DNA of 15,236 bases from Oscillospiraceae bacterium (GCA_019422905.1 JAHZCM010000017.1:1-15236), one strand, 5' to 3'; positions 7,307-15,078 are shown, counted from the stretch's first letter. The notes: a model not told the origin generated them from the letters alone. Program-made: numbers and translations.

Positions 7307-7321
7307 TTTTGTCTGACAAAA
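7307..7321. promoter_or_regulatory. Candidate operator TTTTGTC-T-GACAAAA
   Basis: A perfect 7-1-7 dyad. It covers the predicted transcription start of the XRE gene (about 7317, minus strand). Related TTGTC elements occur at 7276-7280 and 7366-7370. A dyad of this size over a start site fits binding of an XRE dimer and autorepression. Confidence 0.5.
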
Positions 7322-7323
7322 TA

Positions 7324-7352
7324 AGTATAGCTAAGTTAGAATTGAAAAGTAA
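7324..7352 (-). promoter_or_regulatory. Promoter of the XRE gene
   Basis: On the minus strand TTACTT (7347-7352), 17-base spacer, TATACT (7324-7329). The leader to the start codon is about 55 bases. The -35 is only a partial match. Confidence 0.5.
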
Positions 7353-7399
7353 GTTGCAAGAAATCTTGTCTAATTTGTTGCACAATATATGGAAGGGTG

Positions 7400-7603
7400 A
7401 TGAATATGGACAGAAAAACGGCGGAAGGTGCAATACGGAGGCTTGCCGAACGGGAAGGCATAGCGCCGGAAGAGATAAAGCGTGAAATTGCAAAGGCGCT
7501 GTAATATGCGGGCTTGGCCGATAAAAACCGCAGCGCGTCGGATACGGCAATTACAGCGATCGCACTGCTTGCACGGTGCGTGCAGCCAATAACAGGGAAA
7601 TAA
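7400..7603 (+). pseudogene. Short Spo0A-C-like helical protein interrupted by an in-frame TAA
   Basis: An AT-rich spacer precedes GGAAGGG (7391-7397) and ATG 7400 or, better spaced, ATG 7406. The frame reads MDRKTAEGAIRRLAEREGI, then a PEEIKREIAKAL helix, and stops at TAA 7502-7504 after 34 codons. The same frame then stays open for 32 more codons to TAA 7601-7603, encoding GLADKNRSASDTAITAIALL and a short tail. The joined 67-codon product resembles, from memory, the small proteins of about 65-70 residues annotated as Spo0A C-terminal-like in Oscillospiraceae. That points to a nonsense mutation. A genuine 32-residue peptide is possible. Assignment to the Spo0A-C family is uncertain. It is divergent from the XRE gene, with no convincing promoter of its own. 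Confidence 0.5.
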
Positions 7604-7622
7604 AAGAGAAAGGTTCTGTACT

Positions 7623-7651
7623 TTGACATTACACGGCAACTGTGCTATACT
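7623..7651 (+). promoter_or_regulatory. Consensus SigA promoter for the DUF951-prfA operon
   Basis: TTGACA (7623-7628), 17-base spacer, TATACT (7646-7651) with an extended TGTGC before it. This is the best promoter in the window. Transcription should begin near 7658, about 30 bases before the DUF951 start. Confidence 0.88.
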
Positions 7652-7686
7652 CTGTTTTTAGAATCGCCGTGAAAGGGGGGAATGCC

Positions 7687-7884
7687 ATGGACGTTCGTGT
7701 CGGCGATCAGCTTCAAATGAAAAAACCGCATCCCTGTGGGAGCAATACCTTTGAAGTGCTGCGTATCGGTGCGGATTTCAGGATCCGGTGTACCGGCTGC
7801 GGCCGGGAGGTCATGGTACCCCGCCACAAGTGCGAGAAGAATATCCGCAGGATCCTGCGCGAGAGCGCGGGTGACGAGCGCTAG
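7687..7884 (+). CDS. DUF951 family protein
   Basis: 65 residues, the normal length for DUF951, a small conserved Firmicutes protein of unknown function. The family pattern is visible: an N-terminal VRVGDQLQMKKPHPCGSNTF, then VLRIGADFRIRCTGCGREV, then VPRHKCEKNIRR. Cysteines in PHPCG, RCTGCG and HKCE could bind a metal. The charged, basic surface hints at nucleic-acid binding, which is inference. ATG 7687 has AAAGGGGGG immediately upstream with good spacing. It is the first gene of the prfA operon. Its stop codon is TAG (7882-7884), the only UAG among the intact genes in this window, and it directly abuts the hairpin that holds the prfA ribosome-binding site. Confidence 0.88.
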   Translation: MDVRVGDQLQMKKPHPCGSNTFEVLRIGADFRIRCTGCGREVMVPRHKCEKNIRRILRESAGDER

Positions 7885-7928
7885 CTTCTTTTCAAAGCAA
7901 TGTTCATGTATTTTGTTTTGAAAGGAAG
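7885..7928 (+). promoter_or_regulatory. prfA: RNA hairpin sequestering the prfA ribosome-binding site
   Basis: CTTCTTTTCAAA (7885-7896) pairs with TTTGAAAGGAAG (7917-7928), twelve continuous pairs with one U.G wobble and a 20-base loop. The 3' arm contains AAAGGAAG, the prfA Shine-Dalgarno. The 5' arm starts at the base after the DUF951 UAG stop. A ribosome with UAG in its A site would cover about this 5' arm and free the SD. No U tract follows, so it is not a terminator. Confidence 0.7.
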
Positions 7929-7936
7929 AAAGAAAT

Positions 7937-9016
7937 ATGTTTGAAAATCTCTCGGTTTTTGAAAACCGGTATGAAGAGCTGAATTTGAAGCTGTACGATC
8001 CCACGGTGGCGGCGGACCGCAGCTTATATGCGGCGCTGATGAAGGAGCACAAGGAGATCACGCCGATTGTGGAGAATTACCGCGCGCTGAAAAAGGCGGA
8101 GGCGGATATGGAGGGCGCGCAGGCGCTGCTCGACGATCCGGCATCCGATAAGGAGCTGCGCCAGATGGCGGCCGAGGAGCTGAACGAAGCGCGCACGGCT
8201 GCGGAAAGCATCGCGGAGACGCTTAAAATCCTCCTGCTTCCGCGCGACCCGAACGACGAGCGCAGCGTTATCGTCGAGATCCGGGGCGGCGCGGGCGGTG
8301 AGGAGGCAGCGCTGTTTGCCTATAACCTCTACCGCATGTACACGATGTATGCGGAGAAGCGCGGTTGGAAAACCGAAATCGTCGGCCTGAACGAGACGGA
8401 GCTCGGCGGCTTTAAGGAGGTCAGCTTCACGATCGACGGCGACGGCGCGTATTCCCGGCTGAAATTTGAAAGCGGCGTGCACCGCGTGCAGCGCGTGCCG
8501 GAAACGGAAACGCAGGGCCGCATCCACACCTCGACGGCAACGGTCGCCGTGCTGCCGGAAGCCGACGAGGTGGAGCTTGAGCTGGATCCGAAGGATCTGC
8601 AGATCGATACGTTCCGCTCCAGCGGCGCGGGCGGCCAGCATATCAATAAGACGTCCTCGGCAATCCGCGTCACGCATTTGCCGACCGGCACCGTCGTGGA
8701 GTGTCAGGACGAGCGGAGCCAGTATAAGAACAAGGATAAGGCGCTGCGGGTTCTGCGCGCGCGCCTGCTCGACGCGAAGGTGGCGGAGCAGAACGCGGAG
8801 ATCGCCGCAAACCGCAGAAGCCAGGTTGGAACCGGCGATCGCTCCGAGCGCATCCGCACCTACAATTATCCGCAGCTCCGCGTGACCGACCACCGCATCG
8901 GCCTGACACTTTACCGGCTGGAGGATATTCTGAACGGCGATCTGGACGAAATCATCGACGCGCTTATTGCGGCAGACCGCGCCGAAAAGCTCAGGGAGAG
9001 CATGGAAAACGGATGA
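7937..9016 (+). CDS. prfA: Peptide chain release factor 1 (RF1)
   Basis: 359 residues, the standard RF1 length. RF1 reads UAA and UAG in the ribosomal A site and triggers peptide release. The stop-codon-reading tripeptide is P188-E-T190, the PxT signature of RF1 (RF2 has SPF). The catalytic GGQ is at 232-234 in [17 protein letters not shown]. The N-terminal domain 1 and the C-terminal [20 protein letters not shown] block are intact. ATG 7937 is preceded by AAAGGAAG with an 8-base gap. The SD lies inside the hairpin at 7885-7928. Its TGA overlaps the next gene's ATG as ATGA. The RF1 methyltransferase gene prmC, often next to prfA, is not here. Confidence 0.97.
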   Translation: MFENLSVFENRYEELNLKLYDPTVAADRSLYAALMKEHKEITPIVENYRALKKAEADMEGAQALLDDPASDKELRQMAAEELNEARTAAESIAETLKILLLPRDPNDERSVIVEIRGGAGGEEAALFAYNLYRMYTMYAEKRGWKTEIVGLNETELGGFKEVSFTIDGDGAYSRLKFESGVHRVQRVPETETQGRIHTSTATVAVLPEADEVELELDPKDLQIDTFRSSGAGGQHINKTSSAIRVTHLPTGTVVECQDERSQYKNKDKALRVLRARLLDAKVAEQNAEIAANRRSQVGTGDRSERIRTYNYPQLRVTDHRIGLTLYRLEDILNGDLDEIIDALIAADRAEKLRESMENG

Positions 9017-10644
9017 AAATGGATACGCGAATACTGGATGCAGGAAAGGAATACGATATAAAGGAAGCGGGCGCGATCCTGCGCGGCGGCGGTCTTGTCG
9101 CGATTCCGACGGAGACGGTTTACGGCCTCGCGGGCAACGCGCTGGATTCCACGGTTTCCGCACAGATTTACAGGGTGAAGGGCCGCCCATCCGATAACCC
9201 GCTGATCGTTCATATTGCCGCAATGGAGGAGCTGCCGCCGCTGGTGGAGGAGATTCCGGAGGCGGCGAAAAAGCTGGCCGAGGCGTTCTGGCCCGGCCCG
9301 CTCACGATCATCATGAGGAAATCCGCGCTGGTCCCGAAGGAGACGACCGGCGGGCTGGATACAGTCGCCGTGCGCATGCCGTCGCATCCGGCGGCGCGCG
9401 CGATTATCCGTGCGGCGGGCGTGCCGCTTGCAGCGCCGTCCGCGAACCTCTCCGGCCTGCCAAGCCCGACGGCCTTTGCACATGTCTGCGACGACCTTTC
9501 CGGGCGTGTGGCGGCGATCGTCAACGGCGGAGACTGCGCCGTCGGCGTGGAGTCGACGGTCATCACGGTGACAACGGCGGTGCCGCGCGTGCTTCGTCCG
9601 GGCGGCGTTTCGGTGGAGCAGCTCCGCGCGGTGCTCGGCACGGTGGAGATCGACCCTGCTGTTCTCGAAAAGCCCGCGGAAAACGCGCGCGTTTCGTCGC
9701 CGGGCATGAAATACAAGCACTACGCGCCGAAAGCGGAAATCACGATTCTGGACGCATCGCTGGAGGATTATATCCGCCTTGTCAACGCGCGGCCGGACGC
9801 CGTTGCGCTCTGCTTTGCGGGTGAGGAAAAATGGATACGCGGCCGTTCCGTCCCTTATGGGCGGGCGTGGGACGCGCTTTCGCAGGCGCACGAGCTTTTT
9901 TCAGCGCTGCACACGCTGGACGCGATCGGCGCGAAAACCGTATATGCGCGTATGCCGCGGAAAAACGGCGTCGGCCTTGCGGTTTACAACAGGCTGATCC
10001 GCGCGGCGGCGTTTCGCGTTTTAACGCCCGCGGATGTGTGTATTGTCGGCCTGACCGGGCAGACCGGCGCCGGAAAATCGACGGTTTCCGGGCTGCTTGC
10101 CGCGCGCGGCTGCGCGGTGATCGACTGCGACGCGGTGACGCGCGACCCGGCGCTGTACGGCGGCGCATGCCTGGCGGAGTTGCAAAAAGCCTTTGGCTGT
10201 GATATTATGAAGGCGGACGGCATGCTGAACCGCCGGCTGCTTGCCCGGCGCGCCTTTGCGGATAAGGCTTCCACAGAGACGCTGAACCGGATCACGCATC
10301 CAGTGATCTTTGACCGGCTGCGCGCGGAAATCGAAGCGAAAAAGCAGGCGGGAGCAAGGGTTATCGTGCTCGATGCGCCGACGCTTTTTGAGGCCGGGGC
10401 CGACCGGCTGTGCAGACGGGTGGTTTCTGTGTTTGCCGAAAAAGCGGTGCGCATGGGGCGCATCATGCGGCGGGACGGCATTTCCGAGGCGGAGGCCGAG
10501 CGCCGGATGGCCGCGCAGCAGCCAGACGGCTTTTACGCCGACCGTTCCGACTGGGTGCTGGACAATACGGTCACGGTATCCGAAAATGAGATTGATATGA
10601 TGCTCACGGCATTGGGCTGTGGGCTTTCCGGAGATTCACATTGA
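9013..10644 (+). CDS. Fusion of L-threonylcarbamoyladenylate synthase (Sua5/TsaC) and dephospho-CoA kinase (CoaE)
   Basis: 543 residues in one uninterrupted frame. Residues 1 to about 335 are a long-form Sua5: YrdC core with [37 protein letters not shown] and RPGG, then the C-terminal Sua5 domain ending [12 protein letters not shown]. It makes threonylcarbamoyl-AMP for t6A37 in ANN-reading tRNAs. Residues about 342 to 543 are a complete CoaE: P-loop GQTGAGKST (349-357), [15 protein letters not shown] and VLDAPTLFE. It phosphorylates dephospho-CoA, the last CoA step. The linker is under ten residues and there is no stop codon or SD for a separate CoaE start; GTG 10036 lacks an SD. ATG 9013 overlaps the prfA TGA. 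The pairing has no obvious pathway link; a fused operon junction is the simplest origin. Confidence 0.93.
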   Translation: MKMDTRILDAGKEYDIKEAGAILRGGGLVAIPTETVYGLAGNALDSTVSAQIYRVKGRPSDNPLIVHIAAMEELPPLVEEIPEAAKKLAEAFWPGPLTIIMRKSALVPKETTGGLDTVAVRMPSHPAARAIIRAAGVPLAAPSANLSGLPSPTAFAHVCDDLSGRVAAIVNGGDCAVGVESTVITVTTAVPRVLRPGGVSVEQLRAVLGTVEIDPAVLEKPAENARVSSPGMKYKHYAPKAEITILDASLEDYIRLVNARPDAVALCFAGEEKWIRGRSVPYGRAWDALSQAHELFSALHTLDAIGAKTVYARMPRKNGVGLAVYNRLIRAAAFRVLTPADVCIVGLTGQTGAGKSTVSGLLAARGCAVIDCDAVTRDPALYGGACLAELQKAFGCDIMKADGMLNRRLLARRAFADKASTETLNRITHPVIFDRLRAEIEAKKQAGARVIVLDAPTLFEAGADRLCRRVVSVFAEKAVRMGRIMRRDGISEAEAERRMAAQQPDGFYADRSDWVLDNTVTVSENEIDMMLTALGCGLSGDSH

Positions 10645-11231
10645 GAAAAAAACATAGGAAAAAACGCGGATGGTCGGCCGTGCTCCTGACGATTCTGCTG
10701 CTTGCGAGTTTTGCGTTTTTTGCCCTGCGTACCGTGTATCCGGACGTAGAGCAGCTCAGCTATCCGCAAAAATACAAGTCGATTGTAACGGCACAGGCGG
10801 CAGAATACGACCTGGAGGAAAGCCTCGTTTATGCGGTCATCAAGGCCGAGAGCGGTTTTGACCCGGAGGCGGTTTCGCCGGTAGGCGCAATCGGGCTGAT
10901 GCAGATGATGCCCGAGACGTTTCGCTGGATGCAGACGCACGTCGGCGAGACGTACGACGACGAGGCGCTGTATGATCCGGCGGTGAGCATCCGGTTCGGC
11001 TGCGCGCTGCTGCGGCTTCTGCTGGATGAGTACGGGGACCTGACCGTGGCGCTGTGCGCCTACAATGCAGGCATGGGAAATGTTGCATCGTGGCTTTCGG
11101 ACGAAGCGTATTCCGCCGATGGAAGCACCCTTAGGGAGATCCCGTTCGGCGAAACACGCGCGTATGTCCGGAAGGTTCTGCAATATAAAGAAAGCTATGA
11201 ATCAATTTATGGGGGAATGGAAAATGGCTAA
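10641..11231 (+). CDS. Membrane-anchored SLT-type lytic transglycosylase
   Basis: 196 residues. A short, very basic N-terminus (RKKHRKKRG) precedes one hydrophobic segment (about 11-30), placing the catalytic domain outside. The SLT domain (about 45-185) shows IVTAQAAEYDLEESLVYAVIKAESGF, with catalytic Glu70 in the ES motif, then SPVGAIGLMQMMP and ALCAYNAGMGNV, all hallmarks of family 1 transglycosylases. The enzyme cleaves the MurNAc-GlcNAc bond of peptidoglycan with 1,6-anhydro product. The start is TTG 10641, supported by CGGAG (10629-10633) seven bases upstream and by the TTGA overlap with the preceding stop. It overlaps the aminopeptidase start by eight bases at its 3' end. Small single-domain enzymes like this occur in spore formers, but no sporulation promoter is visible. 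Confidence 0.9.
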   Translation: MRKKHRKKRGWSAVLLTILLLASFAFFALRTVYPDVEQLSYPQKYKSIVTAQAAEYDLEESLVYAVIKAESGFDPEAVSPVGAIGLMQMMPETFRWMQTHVGETYDDEALYDPAVSIRFGCALLRLLLDEYGDLTVALCAYNAGMGNVASWLSDEAYSADGSTLREIPFGETRAYVRKVLQYKESYESIYGGMENG

Positions 11232-12636
11232 AAAGACGGCGGCTAAGTCCGCCAAAGAGCTGGCTGAGGCACTTCTCAACCCGCGCAAAAACGGTTTTTT
11301 CAAGGTGACGGATGAGAAGCTCGAAAAAGCGGATAAGTTCTGCGAGGGCTACAAGGCGTTTCTCGACGCGGCAAAGACGGAGCGCGAATCCGTCGATTAC
11401 GCGGTGAAGGCGGCCCAAAAGCACGGCTTTGTGCCGTTCGATCCGAAGCACAAATACGGGGCCGGAGAAAAGGTGTATTACAATAACCGCGGCAAGGCGA
11501 TCTGCCTTGCGGTAATCGGCAGGGAGGGCTGCAAAAACGGCGTGCGCATCGCGGCTGCCCATATCGACAATCCGCGCATTGACCTAAAGCCGATCCCGCT
11601 CTATGAATCGAGCGAGATGGTTTATCTGAAAACCCATTATTACGGCGGCATCAAGAAGTATCAGTGGACGGCGATTCCGCTCGCCATGCATGGCATCGTC
11701 ATCAGGCGCGATGGTACGAGCGTGGAGGTGCGCGTCGGCGAGGAGCCGGGCGATCCGCAGTTCACCATTACGGCCGTCCAGGCAGCTCTCGGGCAGGATC
11801 AGGCGCAGAAGCCGCTCGGTTCCGCGTTTACCGGCGAGGATCTCAATATTCTGGTCGGCAGCCGCCCGATCCGCGACGAGGAGGCGAAGGAGGCCTATAA
11901 GCTGAATACCATGCGGCTTCTCAACGAGAAATACGGCATCGTTGAGGCGGATCTGATTTCTGCGGAAATCGAATTTGTTCCGGCCTTTAAGGCGACGGAT
12001 ATCGGCTTTGACCGCAGCCTGATCGGCGCGTACGGCCATGATGACCGCGTTTGCGCTTACCCGGCGCTGGAAGCGATTCTCAACTGCAAGAACCCGGCGC
12101 AGACGGTCGTCACGGTTCTGACCGACAAGGAGGAGGTCGGCAGCGACGGCAACACAGGCCTGAATTCCGAATATATGCGCTACTTTATCGCCGATCTCGC
12201 GCAGGCGGAGGGCGAGGAGCCGCGCCACGTGCTTTCAAAATCGACCTGCATCTCGGCGGACGTCACGGCGGCGTACGACCCGCATTATGCGTCCGTCTAT
12301 GAGCCGCAGAATTCCTGCTACATAAACGGCGGCCTCGGCGTGGCCAAGTATACGGGCTCCCGCGGCAAGGGCGGTACATCCGATGCGAACGCGGAGTTTG
12401 TCGGCAGGATTCGCCGCACGTTTGACGACGCCGGCGTGCTGTGGCAGATCGGAGAGCTCGGCAAGGTGGATCAGGGCGGCGGCGGAACGGTCGCGAAGTA
12501 CGTCGCGAACCTGAATATCGACGTGCTCGATATCGGCGTGCCGGTGCTTTCGATGCACGCGCCGTTTGAGGTTGTCTCCAAGCTGGACGTCTATATGGCG
12601 TATAAGGGCTTCAAGGCGTTTTTTGACGAGAAATAA
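11224..12636 (+). CDS. M18 family aminopeptidase (aspartyl-aminopeptidase type)
   Basis: 470 residues, normal for bacterial M18 enzymes, cytoplasmic two-metal aminopeptidases that form large tetrahedral assemblies. Metal ligand candidates line up as in the family: His113 in AAHIDNPRID, Asp273 or Asp274 in GHDDR, Glu303/Glu304 in DKEEVGSDG, Asp346 in ISADVTAAYDP, and His445 in SMHAPFE. ATG 11224 has GGGGGAATGG upstream and overlaps the stop of the transglycosylase by eight bases. The frame is open upstream to 11065, but that part is antisense-like shadow over the previous gene. It is the last gene of the DUF951-prfA operon; a hairpin follows. Specificity (acidic or otherwise) cannot be read from sequence. 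A lysine-rich first 20 residues is slightly unusual. Confidence 0.95.
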   Translation: MAKKTAAKSAKELAEALLNPRKNGFFKVTDEKLEKADKFCEGYKAFLDAAKTERESVDYAVKAAQKHGFVPFDPKHKYGAGEKVYYNNRGKAICLAVIGREGCKNGVRIAAAHIDNPRIDLKPIPLYESSEMVYLKTHYYGGIKKYQWTAIPLAMHGIVIRRDGTSVEVRVGEEPGDPQFTITAVQAALGQDQAQKPLGSAFTGEDLNILVGSRPIRDEEAKEAYKLNTMRLLNEKYGIVEADLISAEIEFVPAFKATDIGFDRSLIGAYGHDDRVCAYPALEAILNCKNPAQTVVTVLTDKEEVGSDGNTGLNSEYMRYFIADLAQAEGEEPRHVLSKSTCISADVTAAYDPHYASVYEPQNSCYINGGLGVAKYTGSRGKGGTSDANAEFVGRIRRTFDDAGVLWQIGELGKVDQGGGGTVAKYVANLNIDVLDIGVPVLSMHAPFEVVSKLDVYMAYKGFKAFFDEK

Positions 12637-12642
12637 TGGATT

Positions 12643-12674
12643 GGGGCGGTGAAAGCGCGGGCTTTTCGCCGCCC
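12643..12674 (+). terminator. Strong hairpin after the aminopeptidase, probable terminator
   Basis: GGGCGGTGAAAGC (12644-12656) pairs with GCTTTTCGCCGCCC (12661-12674) with one bulge and one U.G wobble. The following TTCATATTT is only a poor U tract, so termination may be partial. It begins seven bases after the stop codon. Confidence 0.55.
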
Positions 12675-12703
12675 TTCATATTTCCGGAAAACACGGGCAT
12701 ACT
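12675..12703 (+). promoter_or_regulatory. Weak candidate promoter for the serine hydrolase
   Basis: TTCATA (12675-12680), 17-base spacer, CATACT (12698-12703). Both boxes are partial matches. Its position after the hairpin and before the AGGAGGG at 12724 is sensible. Confidence 0.3.
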
Positions 12704-12747
12704 GCGGGAGAGGACCGCGGAACAGGAGGGCCGGAAGAAGATCGGAT

Positions 12748-14493
12748 ATTCTTACAGTAAAGCATGTGGCGGAGCTGCTTTCGCGCCTTGCAGGCCAGAA
12801 GCAGGAGGTCGCCGTGCTGCCGATGCGCGTGCAAAAGGTGCCGTTCCCGGAAGAAGCGGGCGGGGATGCGCTGCCGGCCGCCACACCGGAATCCGCCGGC
12901 ATAAAAAGCGGATATCTGCAGGCCTTTCTGGAACAGGCCGCGGCGCGGCGCAGCGAAAACCTCCACGGCCTGACGATCGTGCGGCACGGGCGCGTGATTG
13001 CGGCGTGCAGCTTTCCGCCTTATGACCGGACAGTCTGGCACGTGACGCATTCCCTGTGTAAAACGGTGACCGGCCTGGCAGTGGGGATCCTGATGGGCGA
13101 CGGGAAGCTGACGGCGGAAGAGCGCGTGATCGACATTTTCCCGGAAAAGGCTTCGCCGCTGGCGCGCATTCGCTGGCGCGGCCTGACGGTCCGGCATCTG
13201 CTGGCGATGACGAGCGGCGCTTCGTTCAACGAAACGGCGTCCGTCACGCAGACAGACTGGGTGCGCGGTTTTCTGGATTCCACACCGCAGTTTGAGCCGG
13301 GCGGGGAATTCCAGTACAACAGTATGAATACGTATATGCTTTCGGCAATCGTCTGCGCCAAAACGGGCGGTACGCTGACGGATTTTCTGCGCGAGCGGCT
13401 GTTCGGGCCGCTGGATATCCGCAGATTTCACTGGGAGACCTGCCCGATGGGCATTGAAAAGGGCGGCTGGGGACTGTACCTCACGCAGATGGATATGGCC
13501 AAGCTGGGCCAATTGATTCTGAACCGCGGAAAGTGGGCGGGAAAGCAGCTTGTGCCGGAGGAATATATCGATCAGATGTCCCGCAGGCAAAGCGACCCGC
13601 CGAAAGCCATGAGCGATTACGGCTACGGCTGGCAGTGCTGGCTGTGGGCGAGGCCGGACTCCGTCCTGTTCAACGGCCTGTTCGGGCAGAATATCCTCGT
13701 GATTCCGGATCTCGATATGGTGATCGTCTCCAATGCGGGCGGCGACCGCATGTTTGGAAAATCCGACTATCTGTCGCTCTGCGAAGCCTATTTTGGAGAA
13801 GGCGTACATTTTCCGGATACGCTCGCGCCGGACCCGCGGGCCTTTTGGCGGCTGCAAAGGACAATTCGACAACTCGAAAGCGCATGGCCGCAGGAAAAAG
13901 GGCCGTATGCGCGCCTGAGCCGGTATTGCGAGCAAAGAACCACGGCGGAAAACAACGCGGTGCTCGATGGACGGCAGTACGCAATTGCGTCGGGCACGGC
14001 GCGGCTTCTTCCGCTGTTTGTACAGCTTATGGAGAACAATTACACGACCGGAATCAGCAGAATTGCATTTTCGTGTAAAGACAAAAGGCTTTACATCTCG
14101 ATCAAAGAGGGCAATGAGACGAATATGCTGGAAATCGGCTTTTCGGAAGCGGCGCGCGGGAAGGTATGCGCCAATGGGGAGGAACAGTTGGTGGCGGTAC
14201 GCGGGCGCTGGACGCACAATGAGGACGACAAGCCGGTTCTGAAATTGGATATCGCTTTTTTGGAGCAGGCGAGCATGCGCCATGTCAAGCTGTTTTTTGA
14301 TTCGGAGGACAAAATACGCATGCGGCTTTCGGAATCGCCCAGCAAGCAGGCGCTTCAAGATGGCGCTTCGGTCATTATGGGCGGAAGCCGGCTGGTAGGT
14401 GTGCTTTCCGGGATGGCGGACGGCAGTCGTATGCAGGCGCGCATCGACGCGCTCGCGGAGCAGGAGCTGACCGGGCAGCTTATACGCGAATAA
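12748..14493 (+). CDS. Beta-lactamase-family serine hydrolase (class C/penicillin-binding-protein-like), unclear start
   Basis: About 581 residues from the chosen start. The N-terminal half is a beta-lactamase/DD-peptidase fold: SLCK (SxxK) at 102-105 inside VTHSLCKTVTGLAVGIL, LTVRHLLAMTSG, YNSMN (190-194) as the YxN-type motif, GGWGLYLTQMDMAKLGQLIL, and NGLFGQN as the third box. The C-terminal 200 residues lack a recognisable catalytic motif and may be a beta-rich accessory domain. No signal peptide or membrane segment is evident, so it may be cytoplasmic. Substrate unknown; drug resistance should not be assumed. Start: the frame is open from GTG 12649, but that lies inside the hairpin and its first 33 codons look noncoding (Arg-rich). 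GGAAGAAG is seven bases before ATT 12748, which may be a rare start or a mutated ATG. GTG 12766 is the next standard start but lacks an SD. Confidence 0.82.
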   Translation: MLTVKHVAELLSRLAGQKQEVAVLPMRVQKVPFPEEAGGDALPAATPESAGIKSGYLQAFLEQAAARRSENLHGLTIVRHGRVIAACSFPPYDRTVWHVTHSLCKTVTGLAVGILMGDGKLTAEERVIDIFPEKASPLARIRWRGLTVRHLLAMTSGASFNETASVTQTDWVRGFLDSTPQFEPGGEFQYNSMNTYMLSAIVCAKTGGTLTDFLRERLFGPLDIRRFHWETCPMGIEKGGWGLYLTQMDMAKLGQLILNRGKWAGKQLVPEEYIDQMSRRQSDPPKAMSDYGYGWQCWLWARPDSVLFNGLFGQNILVIPDLDMVIVSNAGGDRMFGKSDYLSLCEAYFGEGVHFPDTLAPDPRAFWRLQRTIRQLESAWPQEKGPYARLSRYCEQRTTAENNAVLDGRQYAIASGTARLLPLFVQLMENNYTTGISRIAFSCKDKRLYISIKEGNETNMLEIGFSEAARGKVCANGEEQLVAVRGRWTHNEDDKPVLKLDIAFLEQASMRHVKLFFDSEDKIRMRLSESPSKQALQDGASVIMGGSRLVGVLSGMADGSRMQARIDALAEQELTGQLIRE

Positions 14494-14499
14494 AGAAAA

Positions 14500-14537
14500 A
14501 CAGATGGCGTTCACTTTGTTTTGTGAACGCCATCTGT
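14500..14537. terminator. 15-bp bidirectional terminator
   Basis: ACAGATGGCGTTCAC (14500-14514) and GTGAACGCCATCTGT (14523-14537) are perfectly complementary, with an 8-base T-rich loop. On the minus strand a UUUUUCUUU tract follows, so it is a strong end for the DUF523 gene. On the + strand it ends the serine hydrolase less cleanly. Confidence 0.9.
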
Positions 14538-14551
14538 GCTGTGGTTTTACT

Positions 14552-14986
14552 TTACAGAGGCAGCTTATCCAATTCATCCTCGGTGTAAACCGGAATGCCG
14601 TTTTCGAGCAGCAGGGAGACAGTTACGCCGTTGCCGGGGATCTTGTTTCCCGTGAAGGTGCCGTCATAGATCAGGCCCTTGCCGCAGGAGGGGCTTTTAG
14701 CCTTGAGAACCGCAAAATCCACATGGTTGAGCTTCGCAAGGTACAGCGCGGCCTCAGCGCCTTTTTTGTATTCGGCGGTGACGTCACATCCGGCGTTTGA
14801 AACAACCTTGTCCCCCACGATTTCGGAGGGATTGCGCGGTGTGGGCAGGCCGCCCATCTGCTCCGGACAGACGCCGAGCAGCGTGTGGTTTTCTGCGAGC
14901 GCCAGAATCCGCTCGTTTTTGCAGTCGTCGCCCTTATAGCGGCATGCGCAGCCGAGCAGGCAGTTGCTGACGAGGATAACAGCCAT
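14552..14986 (-). CDS. DUF523 domain protein
   Basis: 144 residues, the normal length for DUF523. The family is cysteine-rich and of unknown function. Visible hallmarks: VSNCLLGCACRYKGD at the N-terminus, LGVCPEQMGGLPTPR in the middle and KAKSPSCGKGLIYDGTF near the C-terminus. The several conserved cysteines could hold a metal or iron-sulfur cluster, which is inference. The start at 14986 gives the family N-terminus; the SD is modest (GTGGAT close by, AGGAAAG farther). The upstream frame back to 15052 includes the promoter and is not translated. It is single, with its own promoter and a strong terminator. Confidence 0.9.
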   Translation of the reverse strand: MAVILVSNCLLGCACRYKGDDCKNERILALAENHTLLGVCPEQMGGLPTPRNPSEIVGDKVVSNAGCDVTAEYKKGAEAALYLAKLNHVDFAVLKAKSPSCGKGLIYDGTFTGNKIPGNGVTVSLLLENGIPVYTEDELDKLPL

Positions 14987-15023
14987 GGGATATCCACTTC
15001 TTTCCTGAATTTGTATTGAACTG

Positions 15024-15052
15024 ATTGTAGCATTTTTGGGCTTTGCCGTCAA
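15024..15052 (-). promoter_or_regulatory. SigA promoter for the DUF523 gene
   Basis: On the minus strand TTGACG (15047-15052), 17-base spacer ending TGC, TACAAT (15024-15029). It lies back-to-back with the upp promoter at 15079-15107. Confidence 0.8.
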
Positions 15053-15078
15053 GCGGCGGGAATCCGGTCGTATTTCAG

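Noticed and set aside
7535..7590. Hairpin-like GCAC repeats as a terminator before the DUF951 promoter
   Set aside because: The stem is imperfect and no T tract follows.
8024..9223. 399-codon minus-strand frame opposite prfA
   Set aside because: Antisense shadow of a gene with PxT and GGQ motifs; Arg/Ala-rich translation.
12676..14577. 633-codon open frame on the minus strand
   Set aside because: It lies wholly opposite the serine hydrolase, which has clear family motifs. Such long antisense frames come from the GC-rich codon bias. The translation is Arg/His-rich with no recognised motif.
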